A stretch of DNA of 64,000 nt from Streptomyces sp. D2-8. Lineage in GTDB: Bacteria; Actinomycetota; Actinomycetes; Streptomycetales; Streptomycetaceae. The translations under genes were made by a program, and so were the position numbers. Below the pieces are notes generated by a model that had not been told where the DNA came from, made no database searches, and was given only the letters and a program-made list of their open reading frames with translations. Shown here one piece after another: positions 42,378 through 51,735 of this stretch. Each line of letters opens with the position of its first letter. Position 1 is the stretch's first letter. The DNA lies in assembly GCF_023184515.1 (NCBI RefSeq), contig NZ_JAAHBP010000027.1:62001-126000 (forward strand), given 5' to 3'.

Positions 42378-42902
42378 ATGAACCGTCACCCCGCCCGCCG
42401 GCGCATAGCCGTCGCCGTCGCCGGCGCGGTCCTGGCCGCCGGCGCCTTCGCCCTCGGTGCCGGGGTCGCCGGAGCCGACTCCGGGAGCAAGGGCACGAAG
42501 CACGCCAGGCCGATGACCAAGGCGCAGGTGCTCGGGCTGTTCGACAACTGGAACGCCGCGCTGCGGACCGGTGACCCGGAGAAGGTCGCCGACCTGTACG
42601 CGAAGGACGCGGTCCTGCTGCCGACCGTCTCCAACCAGGTCCGCACGGACAGAGCCGAAATCGTCGACTACTTCGAGCACTTCCTGCAGAACAAGCCGGT
42701 CGGGACCAAGATCGAGTCCGTCGTCAACGTCCTCGACCGCGACACCGTCATCGACACCGGCGTCTACGAGTTCGCCCTCACCGACCACGCCACGGGCGAG
42801 AAGAGCACCGTCGAGGCCCGCTACACCTACGCCTACGAGAAGCAGCCGGACGGCACATGGCTGATCGTGAACCACCACTCCTCGAAGATGCCGCAGGGGT
42901 GA
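42378..42902 (+). CDS. secreted SnoaL/DUF4440-like protein (SgcJ/EcaC family)
   Basis: A 174-residue protein with a signal peptide (RRIAVAVAGAVLAAGAFALGAGVAGA, cleavage after about residue 34) and a cone-shaped NTF2-like domain: VLGLFDNWNAALRTGDPEKVADLYAKDAVLLPT near residues 50-80, then DRAEIVDYFEHFL and WLIVNHHSSKMP at the end. Such domains bind small hydrophobic ligands or act as association domains; an enzymatic role is not evident. ATG at 42378 with GGAGATG upstream. It ends six bases from the convergent sensor kinase. Confidence 0.82.
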   Translation: MNRHPARRRIAVAVAGAVLAAGAFALGAGVAGADSGSKGTKHARPMTKAQVLGLFDNWNAALRTGDPEKVADLYAKDAVLLPTVSNQVRTDRAEIVDYFEHFLQNKPVGTKIESVVNVLDRDTVIDTGVYEFALTDHATGEKSTVEARYTYAYEKQPDGTWLIVNHHSSKMPQG

Positions 42903-42908
42903 ACCGGG

Positions 42909-44270
42909 TCAGCCGCCGGCCCGGTGGGACGCCCGTAGCGTGATCGTCACGCACAGGCCGCTCCCCTGGGGAGCGTCCGTCAGCGCCACGGTCCCGCCGT
43001 CGTCCGTCGCCAGCTGCTTGACGACGGCGAGACCGAGGCCGGAGCCGGACTTCCCGGTCAGGCCCTGGCCGCGCCAGAAGCGGTCGAACGCGCGGGACTT
43101 CTCGGCGTCCGACATGCCGGGCCCTTCGTCCAGGACCGACACCCCCACCACATCGCCCCGGGGCTCCACCCGCACGGTGATCGTCCCGCCGTCGGGCGAG
43201 ACCTCCAGGGCGTTGGAGAGCACGTTGTCCAGCATCTGGTCCAGATGACCCGGGCTGGACAGCACAGACGGCCGGCCGTCGGCACTCCCCCCGAGCGCGA
43301 TGGTGACTCCGCGCTCGTCGGCGGCCGGCCTCCACACGGCGAGCCGTTCCCGCACGATGTCCATCAGCGGGAGCGGCTCGGCCGCCGTGACCTTCGCCTC
43401 GGCCCGGGCCAGCACCAGCAGTCCGCTGACCAGCCGGCTCATCCGTACGACCTCCGCCGTCGCCTGCTCCACGTCCTCGCGTACGAACTCGTCGTCCACC
43501 CCGTCGGCGATGTTGTCCAGGGACAGCCGCAGGGCGGTGAGGGGCGTGCGCAGCTGGTGGGAGGCGTCCGCGACGAAGATGCGCTGGGCCGCGATCAGGG
43601 TGTCCAGGCGTTCGGCGCCCTGGTTGAGGGTGCGGGCCAGGGTCTGGGTCTCGGGCGGGCCCGTCACGGGGGAGCGGGCGGTCAGATCGCCGTCGCTGAA
43701 CTTGCTGGCCATGTCGTTGAGCTGGCGCAGCGGCCGGGTCAGACGCCGGGCCACCCCGACGCCGAGCAGGGCGGCCACCCCGAGCACGAGCACGGCGAGG
43801 ACCGCCCGGAAGCCCCAGATCTTCCACAGCCGGCTGGTCATCTCGTCGGTCGCGTACACGATGCGCACGGCGCCGACGACCCGGTCCGTGCCGGCCGCGC
43901 GGGCGGGCACCGTGATCACCAGCTCGGGGCCCCAGATGACGGAGGAGCCCCAGTCGGTCGTGGGTCTGCCCTCCTCCAGGGCCTTGGTCAGTGCCGCGTC
44001 CGCCGTCGGCCGCGGCAGGTCCGCCGGGCAGCTCGCGGTGCGGGTCACCTGGATCTCGTCGTCGTAGGCCTTGGCCATCTCCTCCAGGGCCCGGCAGGAG
44101 GCGGCCCGGCCGTCGCCCAGCAGCAGGGCCATGGCGTCGGCCTCGCGCAGGACGGCCGACCTGGTGTCATTCCGCAGCTGGTCCGTGAGCGTGAACGCCA
44201 CCGGCACGGTGAACAGCGCGATGGCGACCGCGACGAGCAGGACGTAGCTGCGGACGAGCTGGCGGATCAT
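42909..44270 (-). CDS. OmpR-type sensor histidine kinase
   Basis: A 453-residue kinase with a first transmembrane helix at about residues 9-27, an external domain of about 125 residues with two Cys (CRALEE... and CPADLP) that may form a disulfide, a second helix near 154-172, a HAMP domain (RRLTRPLRQLNDMASKFSDGDL), the H-box DASHQLRTPLTAL with H238, and the ATPase domain (LDNVLSNALEVSPDGG, GSGLGLAVVKQLA). Its ATG overlaps the stop of the regulator gene by four bases. The signal is unknown. Confidence 0.92.
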   Translation of the reverse strand: MIRQLVRSYVLLVAVAIALFTVPVAFTLTDQLRNDTRSAVLREADAMALLLGDGRAASCRALEEMAKAYDDEIQVTRTASCPADLPRPTADAALTKALEEGRPTTDWGSSVIWGPELVITVPARAAGTDRVVGAVRIVYATDEMTSRLWKIWGFRAVLAVLVLGVAALLGVGVARRLTRPLRQLNDMASKFSDGDLTARSPVTGPPETQTLARTLNQGAERLDTLIAAQRIFVADASHQLRTPLTALRLSLDNIADGVDDEFVREDVEQATAEVVRMSRLVSGLLVLARAEAKVTAAEPLPLMDIVRERLAVWRPAADERGVTIALGGSADGRPSVLSSPGHLDQMLDNVLSNALEVSPDGGTITVRVEPRGDVVGVSVLDEGPGMSDAEKSRAFDRFWRGQGLTGKSGSGLGLAVVKQLATDDGGTVALTDAPQGSGLCVTITLRASHRAGG

Positions 44271-44977
44271 GAGACGGCGCCGCTCCCGCCCGTGTCGATG
44301 CTGTCGGTGATCTCCAGCCGGAAGCCGACCCCGCGCACCGCCTCGATGGTGATCGCCCCCGCGAGCTTGCGGCGCAGCGCCGCCACGTGCACGTCCAGTG
44401 TCTTCGTCGGCCCGAACCAGTTGGCGTCCCAGACCGCTTCCATGATCTGCTCGCGCGACATCAGCGCCCCGGGCTCCTCGGTGAGGAAGGCCAGCAGGTC
44501 GTACTCCTTGGGCGCGAGGGCGACCTCCTCGCCGTCCAGACGCACCCGGGCCGCCTTGCGGTCGACCGTCAGGCGGGTGCCGTAGCGGTCGGGGCCGGCC
44601 TCGGGCGTCCCCGCGGGGGTGCGGGGCCGCGTGCGGCGCATGACCGCCCTTATCCGCGCGATGACCTCCCGGACGCCGAACGGCTTGGAGACGTAGTCGT
44701 CCGCGCCCAGCTCCAGGCCGACCACCCGGTCCGTCTCGTCGCTGCGGGCGCTGATCACGATGATCGGGACGTCGCCCCGCCCGCGCAGGGCCTTGCAGAC
44801 GTCCAGCCCGTCGGTGTCGGGCAGGCCGAGATCCAGCAGGACGACCTCGTAGGGACCCTCGTGCCGCAGGGCCGCCTCGCCCGTGGTGACCCACTCGACC
44901 TCGAAGCCGTAGCGCTTGAGGCCACGGCGCAGGGACTCGGCGACCGGCTCATCGTCTTCCACCAGGAGTACGCGCAC
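44267..44977 (-). CDS. OmpR/PhoB-family response regulator
   Basis: A 236-residue regulator with D8/D9 and phospho-acceptor D49 in VVLLDLGLPDTDG, K near residue 100 in DDYVSKPFGVRE, and a C-terminal winged helix (YDLLAFLTEEPGALMSREQI, TKTLDVHVAALRRKL, IEAVRGVGFRLE). It is first in a two-gene operon with the kinase and divergent from lysC across a 233-bp spacer. No clear direct-repeat operator was found in that spacer. Confidence 0.93.
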   Translation of the reverse strand: MRVLLVEDDEPVAESLRRGLKRYGFEVEWVTTGEAALRHEGPYEVVLLDLGLPDTDGLDVCKALRGRGDVPIIVISARSDETDRVVGLELGADDYVSKPFGVREVIARIRAVMRRTRPRTPAGTPEAGPDRYGTRLTVDRKAARVRLDGEEVALAPKEYDLLAFLTEEPGALMSREQIMEAVWDANWFGPTKTLDVHVAALRRKLAGAITIEAVRGVGFRLEITDSIDTGGSGAVS

Positions 44978-45210
44978 AGCCGAACCCTAGTGCTTGAAAG
45001 TTGAGTCACCCGGATCGCCCGCGTGTGGATTGTGACGCCGGGCACTTTCTCGAGTGGCCTGGGCCCAGATGGGCATGAGCGACTCTGGGCGGGCGGCCGA
45101 GATCTCACCATGCGATATCGCGGAGGGGTTTTTCGGACGCTCGTTAGACTGAGCCGACCGCGGTACGAATGCGTATGAGCGGACAGAGACGGATTGAGCG
45201 AGGAGCGCAC

Positions 45211-46484
<1,274 letters not shown>

Positions 46485-46485
<1 letters not shown>

Positions 46486-47561
46486 TGGCCGGACCCGACC
46501 GAACCGGCCGGTCCGGACGCCCGACGCTCGCCGTGGTGGGAGCGACCGGAGCCGTCGGCACGGTCATGCTCCGGATCCTGTCCCAGCGGGCCGACGTCTG
46601 GGGCGAGATCCGACTCATCGGCTCCCCGCGCTCGGCCGGCCGCAAGCTGGCCGTGCGCGGCGAGGAGACCGAGGTCGTGGCGCTCACCGAGGAGGCCTTC
46701 GACGGGGTCGACGTCGCCATGTTCGACGTCCCCGACGAGGTCGCCGAGCGGTGGGTGCCCCTCGCCGCCGCCAAGGGCGCGGTGGTGGTCGACAACTCCG
46801 GCGTGTTCCGGATGGACCCCGACGTGCCGCTCGTCGTGCCCGAGGTCAACCCGCACGCCGTGCGGATGCGCCCGCGCGGCATCATCGCCAATCCCAGCTG
46901 CACGACGCTCTCCATGATCGTGGCCCTGGGCGCGCTGCACGCCGAGTTCGGGCTGCGCGAGCTGGTCGCCTCCTCGTACCAGGCCGTCAGCGGCGCCGGG
47001 CGCGAGGGCGTGGCGACGCTGCGCCGGCAGCTGTCCCTGGTCGCCGGCACGGAGCTGGGCACCCACCCCGGTGACGTACGCCGGGCCGTGGGGGACAACA
47101 CCGGGCCGTTCCCGGAGCCGGTCGCGCTGAACGTCGTGCCGTGGGCCGGTACGGCGCGTGAGGACGGCTGGTCGTCGGAGGAGCTGAAGGTGCGGGACGA
47201 GTCCCGCAAGATCCTCTGCCTGCCGGGCCTTCCCGTGGCCGTCACCTGTGTCCGGGTGCCGGTGATCACCACGCACTCCCTGACCGTGCACGCCCGCTTC
47301 GAGGGCGAGGTCACCGTCGACAAGGCCCGGGAGATCCTGGCCACAGCGCCCGGTGTCGTGCTGTTCGACAACCCGGCCGCGGGGGAGTTCCCGACCCCCG
47401 CCGACGTGGTCGGCACCGACCCGACCTGGGTCGGGCGGGTCCGGCGGGCGCTGGACGACCCCACGGCGCTCGAACTGTTCGTGTGTGGGGACAACCTGCG
47501 CAAGGGTTCCGCCCTCAACACCGCGCAGATCGCCGAGCTGGTCGCCGCCGAGCTGTCCTGA
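46485..47561 (+). CDS. asd: aspartate-semialdehyde dehydrogenase
   Basis: A 358-residue NADPH enzyme that reduces aspartyl phosphate to aspartate semialdehyde, the step after LysC. The N-terminal VVGATGAVGTVMLRIL binds NADP; the catalytic cysteine is in IIANPSCTTLSMI; SYQAVSGAGREGVATL and TCVRVPVITTHS follow. The ATG shares its first base with the lysC stop (TGATG), so the two are coupled. A strong terminator hairpin follows at 47712. Confidence 0.95.
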
Positions 47562-47711
47562 CCCGGTGACCGCCCGGGTTTTCGTGAAGTTTCGCCGCGC
47601 CGTAAACCCCGGGCCGATGTCATAGGCAGTTTGTAGGATCTGTGCACGACATGTGAGCCGGTCGATGGTCCGGACCACTTGTCCATGGCGCTTCGGCATC
47701 AGAGGATTTAC

Positions 47712-47747
47712 CTCCCCGTCCTCCGCAACCGTGCGGAGGGCGGGGAG
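47712..47747 (+). terminator. lysC-asd terminator hairpin
   Basis: CTCCCCG pairs with CGGGGAG and CCTCCGCA pairs with TGCGGAGG in one 16-bp stem with a G-U pair and a four-base loop, followed by CGTCTTT. It lies 150 bases after asd. Confidence 0.85.
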
Positions 47748-47803
47748 CGTCTTTGCGGTCACCCTTCGACCGTGGGAGCGCTTCATCAGGCGTGGGGACG
47801 CCT

Positions 47804-47828
47804 GGAAACGGACGTGGGGACGTCCGTT
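47804..47828 (+). promoter_or_regulatory. palindrome and possible ECF promoter upstream of the sigma factor gene
   Basis: AACGGACGT and ACGTCCGTT (47807-47828) form a perfect nine-base inverted repeat with a GGGG centre. It overlaps GGAAAC at 47804-47809 and CGTT at 47825-47828, 15 bases apart, which resembles an ECF-type promoter (GGAAC, CGTT) with slightly short spacing. The rest of the 423-bp gap between asd and the sigma gene holds only the terminator and a doubtful 77-codon frame. Confidence 0.45.
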
Positions 47829-47984
47829 CACATCTGGACATAGGGGAAGAGCGGGACGCATGCGGGCATTTGATGCACCATCGGTTGTGCTGCCTGACGC
47901 GGGTAGATCGTCGACGGCGACGGTCGGCGTGAAAGTGACGCCCGGCACGTACAACCCTCACGGGGGTCAGCGTGTCAAACAAGC

Positions 47985-48659
47985 GTGGCAGAGGTACTCG
48001 ACTTCAGCGCGGCGCGCGGCACGGTCCTTCGACCGCCCCGTGTGGCGGCCCTCCGACCCCGCATGGCCGGTACGCCCGGTGGCATGCCGGTGATCGCGCC
48101 CGTGCCCGCAGCGCGGCCGGCCCGCATCCCCAACCAGCGTGACGGCGCGGAGGACGGCGTAGCGGCCGGCACCTCCGTCGACCACCTCACCGAGACCTAC
48201 CGGGCGCACTACCGCTCGCTGCTGGGTCTCGCCGCCCTCCTCCTCGACGACACCGCCTCCTGCGAGGACGTCGTCCAGGAGGCCTTCATCCGGGTCCACT
48301 CCGCCCGCAAGCGGGTCCGCGACCCCGAAAAGACCCTGGCGTACCTGCGCCAGACCGTCGTGAACCTCTCGCGCTCGGCGTTGCGCCGCCGCATACTCGG
48401 CCTGAAGCTGCTGTCGAAGCCCATGCCCGACATGGCCAGCGCCGAGGAAGGGGCCTACGACCAACTGGAGCGCGACTCCCTCATCAAGGCGATGAAGGGG
48501 CTGCAGCGCCGCCAGCGCGAGGTGCTCGTGCTGCGCTACTTCGCGGACATGACCGAAGCGCAGGTCGCCGAGACGCTCGGCATATCGCTGGGCTCGGTCA
48601 AGGCGTACGGCTCGCGCGGTATCGCGGCGCTCAGGGTCGCCATGGAGGCGCCGGTATGA
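47985..48659 (+). CDS. ECF RNA polymerase sigma factor (SigE-like family)
   Basis: A 224-residue sigma factor. After about 65 variable residues, region 2 (HYRSLLGLAALLLDDTASCEDVVQEAFIRV) and region 4 (LQRRQREVLVLRYFADMTEAQVAETLGISLGSVKAYGSRG) are clear. The GTG at 47985 is the longest start; internal ATG codons near residue 27 are possible alternatives, since the N-terminal extension is unusually long. It overlaps the next gene by four bases, whose membrane protein product is probably its anti-sigma partner. Confidence 0.88.
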   Translation: MAEVLDFSAARGTVLRPPRVAALRPRMAGTPGGMPVIAPVPAARPARIPNQRDGAEDGVAAGTSVDHLTETYRAHYRSLLGLAALLLDDTASCEDVVQEAFIRVHSARKRVRDPEKTLAYLRQTVVNLSRSALRRRILGLKLLSKPMPDMASAEEGAYDQLERDSLIKAMKGLQRRQREVLVLRYFADMTEAQVAETLGISLGSVKAYGSRGIAALRVAMEAPV

Positions 48660-49828
48660 GTGACGGCAACGGCGCGGGCGGCAAGGGGCGCGACCGCCCC
48701 GAGCCCCCCGAGCGCCTCGACGGGCGGCAGGCGCCGACAGGGCTGCACGGGCAAGAACCGAAGCAATCGCACGCTGGGAACGGAACTGTGAACCACGGCC
48801 CCGACGACCAGAGCCCCGACGGGCTCGACTCGGACGAGCTGGACCTGCGCAGGATGCTGCACCACGTGGTGCAGGAGGTGGAACCGCGCGACGGCACCCT
48901 GGACTATCTCCGCAAGGCGGTGCCGCAGCGCCGGACCCGCAAGCGCCAGGCCGTCGTCGGCATGGCCGCCGCCGCGCTCTTCATCGGCACGGCCATCCCC
49001 GCCCTCGTGCACGTCTCCAACGCCACCGGTTCCGACGCCAACCCGTCGGTCGCCGGGCACGCCTCCGAGACCCAGGGCGGCGCGAGCGAGGGCAAGGGCC
49101 CGGCCGGCGGCGAGAGCACCGCGGGCGGCTCCTCCGGCAAGACCGAGGACAAGGACAAGGCCGACAAGAAGGAGAAGGACAAGGGCGAGGGACCCGGCGC
49201 CTCCACCGGCGCGTCCCAGGGCGCCGACCCCTCCTCCTCCACCGCCGCCGGCATCGCGGCGTGCACCCCGGCCCAGCTCGGCCCCGCCTCCGGAAGCAGT
49301 AACGCCCCCGACTCCACGGGCGCGGTCTCCGGCTCCTTCCGCGTCACCAACGTCTCCGGCGCGGCCTGTACGGTCACCGGCCCCGGCTCGGTCAGCGCGC
49401 TGCCGCAGGGCGCGGCCGACATCAGCAAGGTCGGTTCGGCCCGGCACACGGCCGGCGACGCGGCGGCCGGGCTCCTGCCCGACCCGTCCCTGGAGGCCGC
49501 CCAGCTGGTGCTCCAGCCGGGCATCGGCTACGACGTGAAGTTCGCCTGGGTCCCCTCCGAGACCTGCCCCACCCCCGGCGGCAGTGTCGGCGGCCCCGAC
49601 CCCAGCCCCGAACCCACCCCGACGGACGACCCGGCGGCCACGGGCGGCACCTCCACCGGCGGCGACACGGCGGGCACGGCCCCCCAGCTGGCCACGGAGG
49701 ACGGCACGGTCGACGGCAGCGTGGCAGTGACGTACACCCCGGTCACGGGCTCGGGCGCGAGTTCGGTGACGGTGTCCAACGCGTGCGCGGGGACGGTGTA
49801 CTGGACCGGCGTGCTGGCGGGGTCGTAA
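48656..49828 (+). CDS. membrane protein, likely anti-sigma partner with DUF4232-like external domain
   Basis: A 390-residue protein: a polar cytoplasmic part of about 95 residues with LDLRRMLHHVVQEVEPRDGTLDYLRKAV, one transmembrane helix (AVVGMAAAALFIGTAIPALV, about residues 98-117), a Gly/Ser/Lys-rich linker, and an external beta-rich domain from about residue 200 (CTPAQLGPASGS, FRVTNVSGAACTV) of DUF4232 type with paired Cys. The gene overlaps the sigma gene (ATGA), and this layout fits a transmembrane anti-sigma factor, although no zinc-binding HxxxCxxC motif is present. A GTG at 48788 is an alternative start. Confidence 0.75.
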   Translation: MSDGNGAGGKGRDRPEPPERLDGRQAPTGLHGQEPKQSHAGNGTVNHGPDDQSPDGLDSDELDLRRMLHHVVQEVEPRDGTLDYLRKAVPQRRTRKRQAVVGMAAAALFIGTAIPALVHVSNATGSDANPSVAGHASETQGGASEGKGPAGGESTAGGSSGKTEDKDKADKKEKDKGEGPGASTGASQGADPSSSTAAGIAACTPAQLGPASGSSNAPDSTGAVSGSFRVTNVSGAACTVTGPGSVSALPQGAADISKVGSARHTAGDAAAGLLPDPSLEAAQLVLQPGIGYDVKFAWVPSETCPTPGGSVGGPDPSPEPTPTDDPAATGGTSTGGDTAGTAPQLATEDGTVDGSVAVTYTPVTGSGASSVTVSNACAGTVYWTGVLAGS

Positions 49829-49839
49829 CCGCCTGGTCG

Positions 49840-49866
49840 CGGGCCGCTGCGGCGATGGGCGGCCCG
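49840..49866. terminator. terminator hairpin between convergent genes
   Basis: CGGGCCGC (49840-49847) pairs with GCGGCCCG (49859-49866) around an 11-base loop, 12 bases after the anti-sigma-like gene and 16 bases before the end of the SURF1 gene. Confidence 0.65.
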
Positions 49867-49881
49867 GGGTGAAGACGCCGC

Positions 49882-50676
49882 TCACTTCACGGCGGCGTCC
49901 ACGGCGACGGGCTCCTCGTCCGGCACCAGTCCCAGCTCCGTATCGCGCGCGAACTCCACCTCACGCCGCAGCAACCGGAACCACATGAAGATCACAAACC
50001 CCACGAAGGCAAACCACTCGGCGGTGTAACCCAGGTTCTGGAAGGCCTTCAGATCCAGCCCGGAATCCGGCGGAGCGGCAGCCGGCACCGCCTTCATCCC
50101 CGCGTCACCCCTCGACAGGGTGACCCACGCGTCGTACACGTCGTACGCCACCAGATTCACCAACGACGCCGCACTGATCGCCGAGGTCTGCCCGGTCGGC
50201 AGCCCGCCCTGCGCACTGACCCCGTTGTCCCCCGGCGTCTCCGACGCCTGCAACGCCCCGGTGACGGTGACCTCACCGGCCGGCGGGGCGGGAACCTTCG
50301 CCGCGTCGGCGGCCCCGGGCAGCCACCCCCGCACCACCGGCAGCGCCTCACCCGAGTCGGTCCGCAGCAGCGTCAGTACGTAGAAGCCCTGCTTGCCGTC
50401 GAGCTGCCGCCCGGGCACCAGCAGCTGTTCGCCGTACGTCCCGCGCGCGGTGACCAGCTTCCCGGACGTGGCCTTGGTCACCGGCAGCATCTCCGCCAGC
50501 GGCCGGGGCGCCTCGTGCCGGGCCTCGGAGACCTGCTCGGTCGCGGTGCGATGGTCCTGCACACGGTCCTCGAACCGGCCCAGCTGCCAGGACCCCATGA
50601 AGATGCAGAAGGGGATGGACAACAGCACGAAGACGTTGATCCCCCACCATCGGGGCGTCAGCAGAAACCGGTACAC
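49882..50676 (-). CDS. SURF1 family protein
   Basis: A 264-residue inner-membrane protein with one helix at each end (INVFVLLSIPFCIFMGSWQL near residues 10-29 and WFAFVGFVIFMWFRLLRREV near 220-239), the topology of SURF1/Shy1, which helps assemble cytochrome c oxidase and haem a insertion. GSWQLGRFEDRV after the first helix and GWLPGAADAAKVPAP in the external domain are family positions. I take the GTG at 50676; an open frame runs 17 codons further upstream without family support. Confidence 0.85.
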   Translation of the reverse strand: MYRFLLTPRWWGINVFVLLSIPFCIFMGSWQLGRFEDRVQDHRTATEQVSEARHEAPRPLAEMLPVTKATSGKLVTARGTYGEQLLVPGRQLDGKQGFYVLTLLRTDSGEALPVVRGWLPGAADAAKVPAPPAGEVTVTGALQASETPGDNGVSAQGGLPTGQTSAISAASLVNLVAYDVYDAWVTLSRGDAGMKAVPAAAPPDSGLDLKAFQNLGYTAEWFAFVGFVIFMWFRLLRREVEFARDTELGLVPDEEPVAVDAAVK

Positions 50677-50776
50677 ACCCCCACGGTACGGGGCTGTCGG
50701 GCAGGCCCGGCCCGCGGGGGTCGGCAACGGGCCGGGCCCTCCGGCTGGTTCCGGACGGCGAGGCCGCTGCCCGCGG

Positions 50777-51633
50777 TCAGTTCTTACGGGCCCGGATCGA
50801 GTACATCAGCGGGATCCGCGGTCGGCCCTGCGGATAGCGGAAGTAGCCGTCCCGCCGCTCGAAGCTCTCGGACCGCCGGAACAGCGACACGTCGTGCTCG
50901 TGCAGGAACTCGATCCGCAGCCCGGCCGCCGCGAGCGCCGAGACGACCTCGCCGACCGGATGCTGCCACTCGACCCGCCGGCTGTGCGTGAACTCGGCGC
51001 CCTCGGCCGCGTACGACCCCGCTCTCTCCTCGACCCAGGCGTCACGGGCGAAGTAGTCGTACATGATCCGCGAGCCGGTCTCGTCGTCGAGGACATCGGT
51101 GAGCGGGTGGAACTCGGCGAGATAGAGGAACCCCCGGGCGCCACCAGCGACGCGGCGGTCTCCGCCCAGCGCCCGATGTCGGGCAGCCGGCACAGCGCGC
51201 CGACTCCGGTGTACACGATGTCGTACGACGGGTCCGGAACCGCGGCCGCCGCGTCGTACACGTCCGCCGTGACGAACGCCGCACGGTCCGGACCGAGACC
51301 CAGGTCCTGCGCGAGCCCGCCGGCCAGGTCGATCGCGGCTTCGGAGAAGTCGAGACCGACGACGCGGGCGGCGCCGTGCCGGGCCCAGGACAGCGTGTCG
51401 AGGCCGATGTGGCACTGCAGATGCAGCAGAGAGCGGTTGCCGACATCGCCGACCTCGGCGAGCTCGAAGTCGCGCAAGGGGTCCTGACCGGCCCGGAAGG
51501 CGTCGAGATCGTAGAAATCACCGGCGACGTGCAGCGGCACCCTCCCCCACTGCCTTAAAGGCGTGGGGGGGACCCCCATGTCCCAGTGGGCGCGGTTGGC
51601 CTCGTTCCAGTCCGCCGGGGTGGGGGAGTACAA
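50777..51633 (-). pseudogene. class I SAM-dependent methyltransferase, frameshifted
   Basis: Two overlapping minus-strand frames together give one methyltransferase. The first part (start ATG at 51633) has LHLQCHIGLDTLSWARHGA, VVGLDFSEAAIDLA and VTADVYDAA, the SAM-binding motifs, down to ASLVAPGG; the second part continues with GFLYLAEFHPLTDVLDDETG to a stop at 50777. The switch lies at the run of five C on the plus strand at 51131-51135, where one missing base explains the shift. The reconstituted length is about 285 residues. An insert of about ten residues (PPTPLRQWGR) near residue 23 coincides with a REP-like hairpin. It is either a sequencing error, a slippery site or a recent pseudogene. 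Confidence 0.8.
51544..51569. repeat. REP-like hairpin inserted in the methyltransferase gene
   Basis: CCCCCAC (51544-51550) and GTGGGGG (51563-51569) flank GCCTT/AAGGC, forming a nearly continuous 12-bp stem with a one-base loop. It lies inside the coding region, where the protein reads VPPTPLRQWGRVPLHVAG, with the VP repeated on both sides, as if a short palindromic element had been added in frame. Similar GGGGG-flanked palindromes are common between streptomycete genes. Confidence 0.7.
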
Positions 51634-51735
51634 GAGTGCGACTCCTGGCCTGCTCGGAGGGGGGACCGGTGGAGGTTATCCACAGGCTGGGGACCTCGCC
51701 AGCGAATTGTCGGCCGGGGCGGGCAGTATGGGGCC

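Noticed and set aside
47860..48093. A 77-codon plus-strand frame overlapping the sigma factor start
   Set aside because: It has a fair ribosome binding site but no conserved features and runs into the sigma gene in another frame; at most an upstream frame affecting translation.
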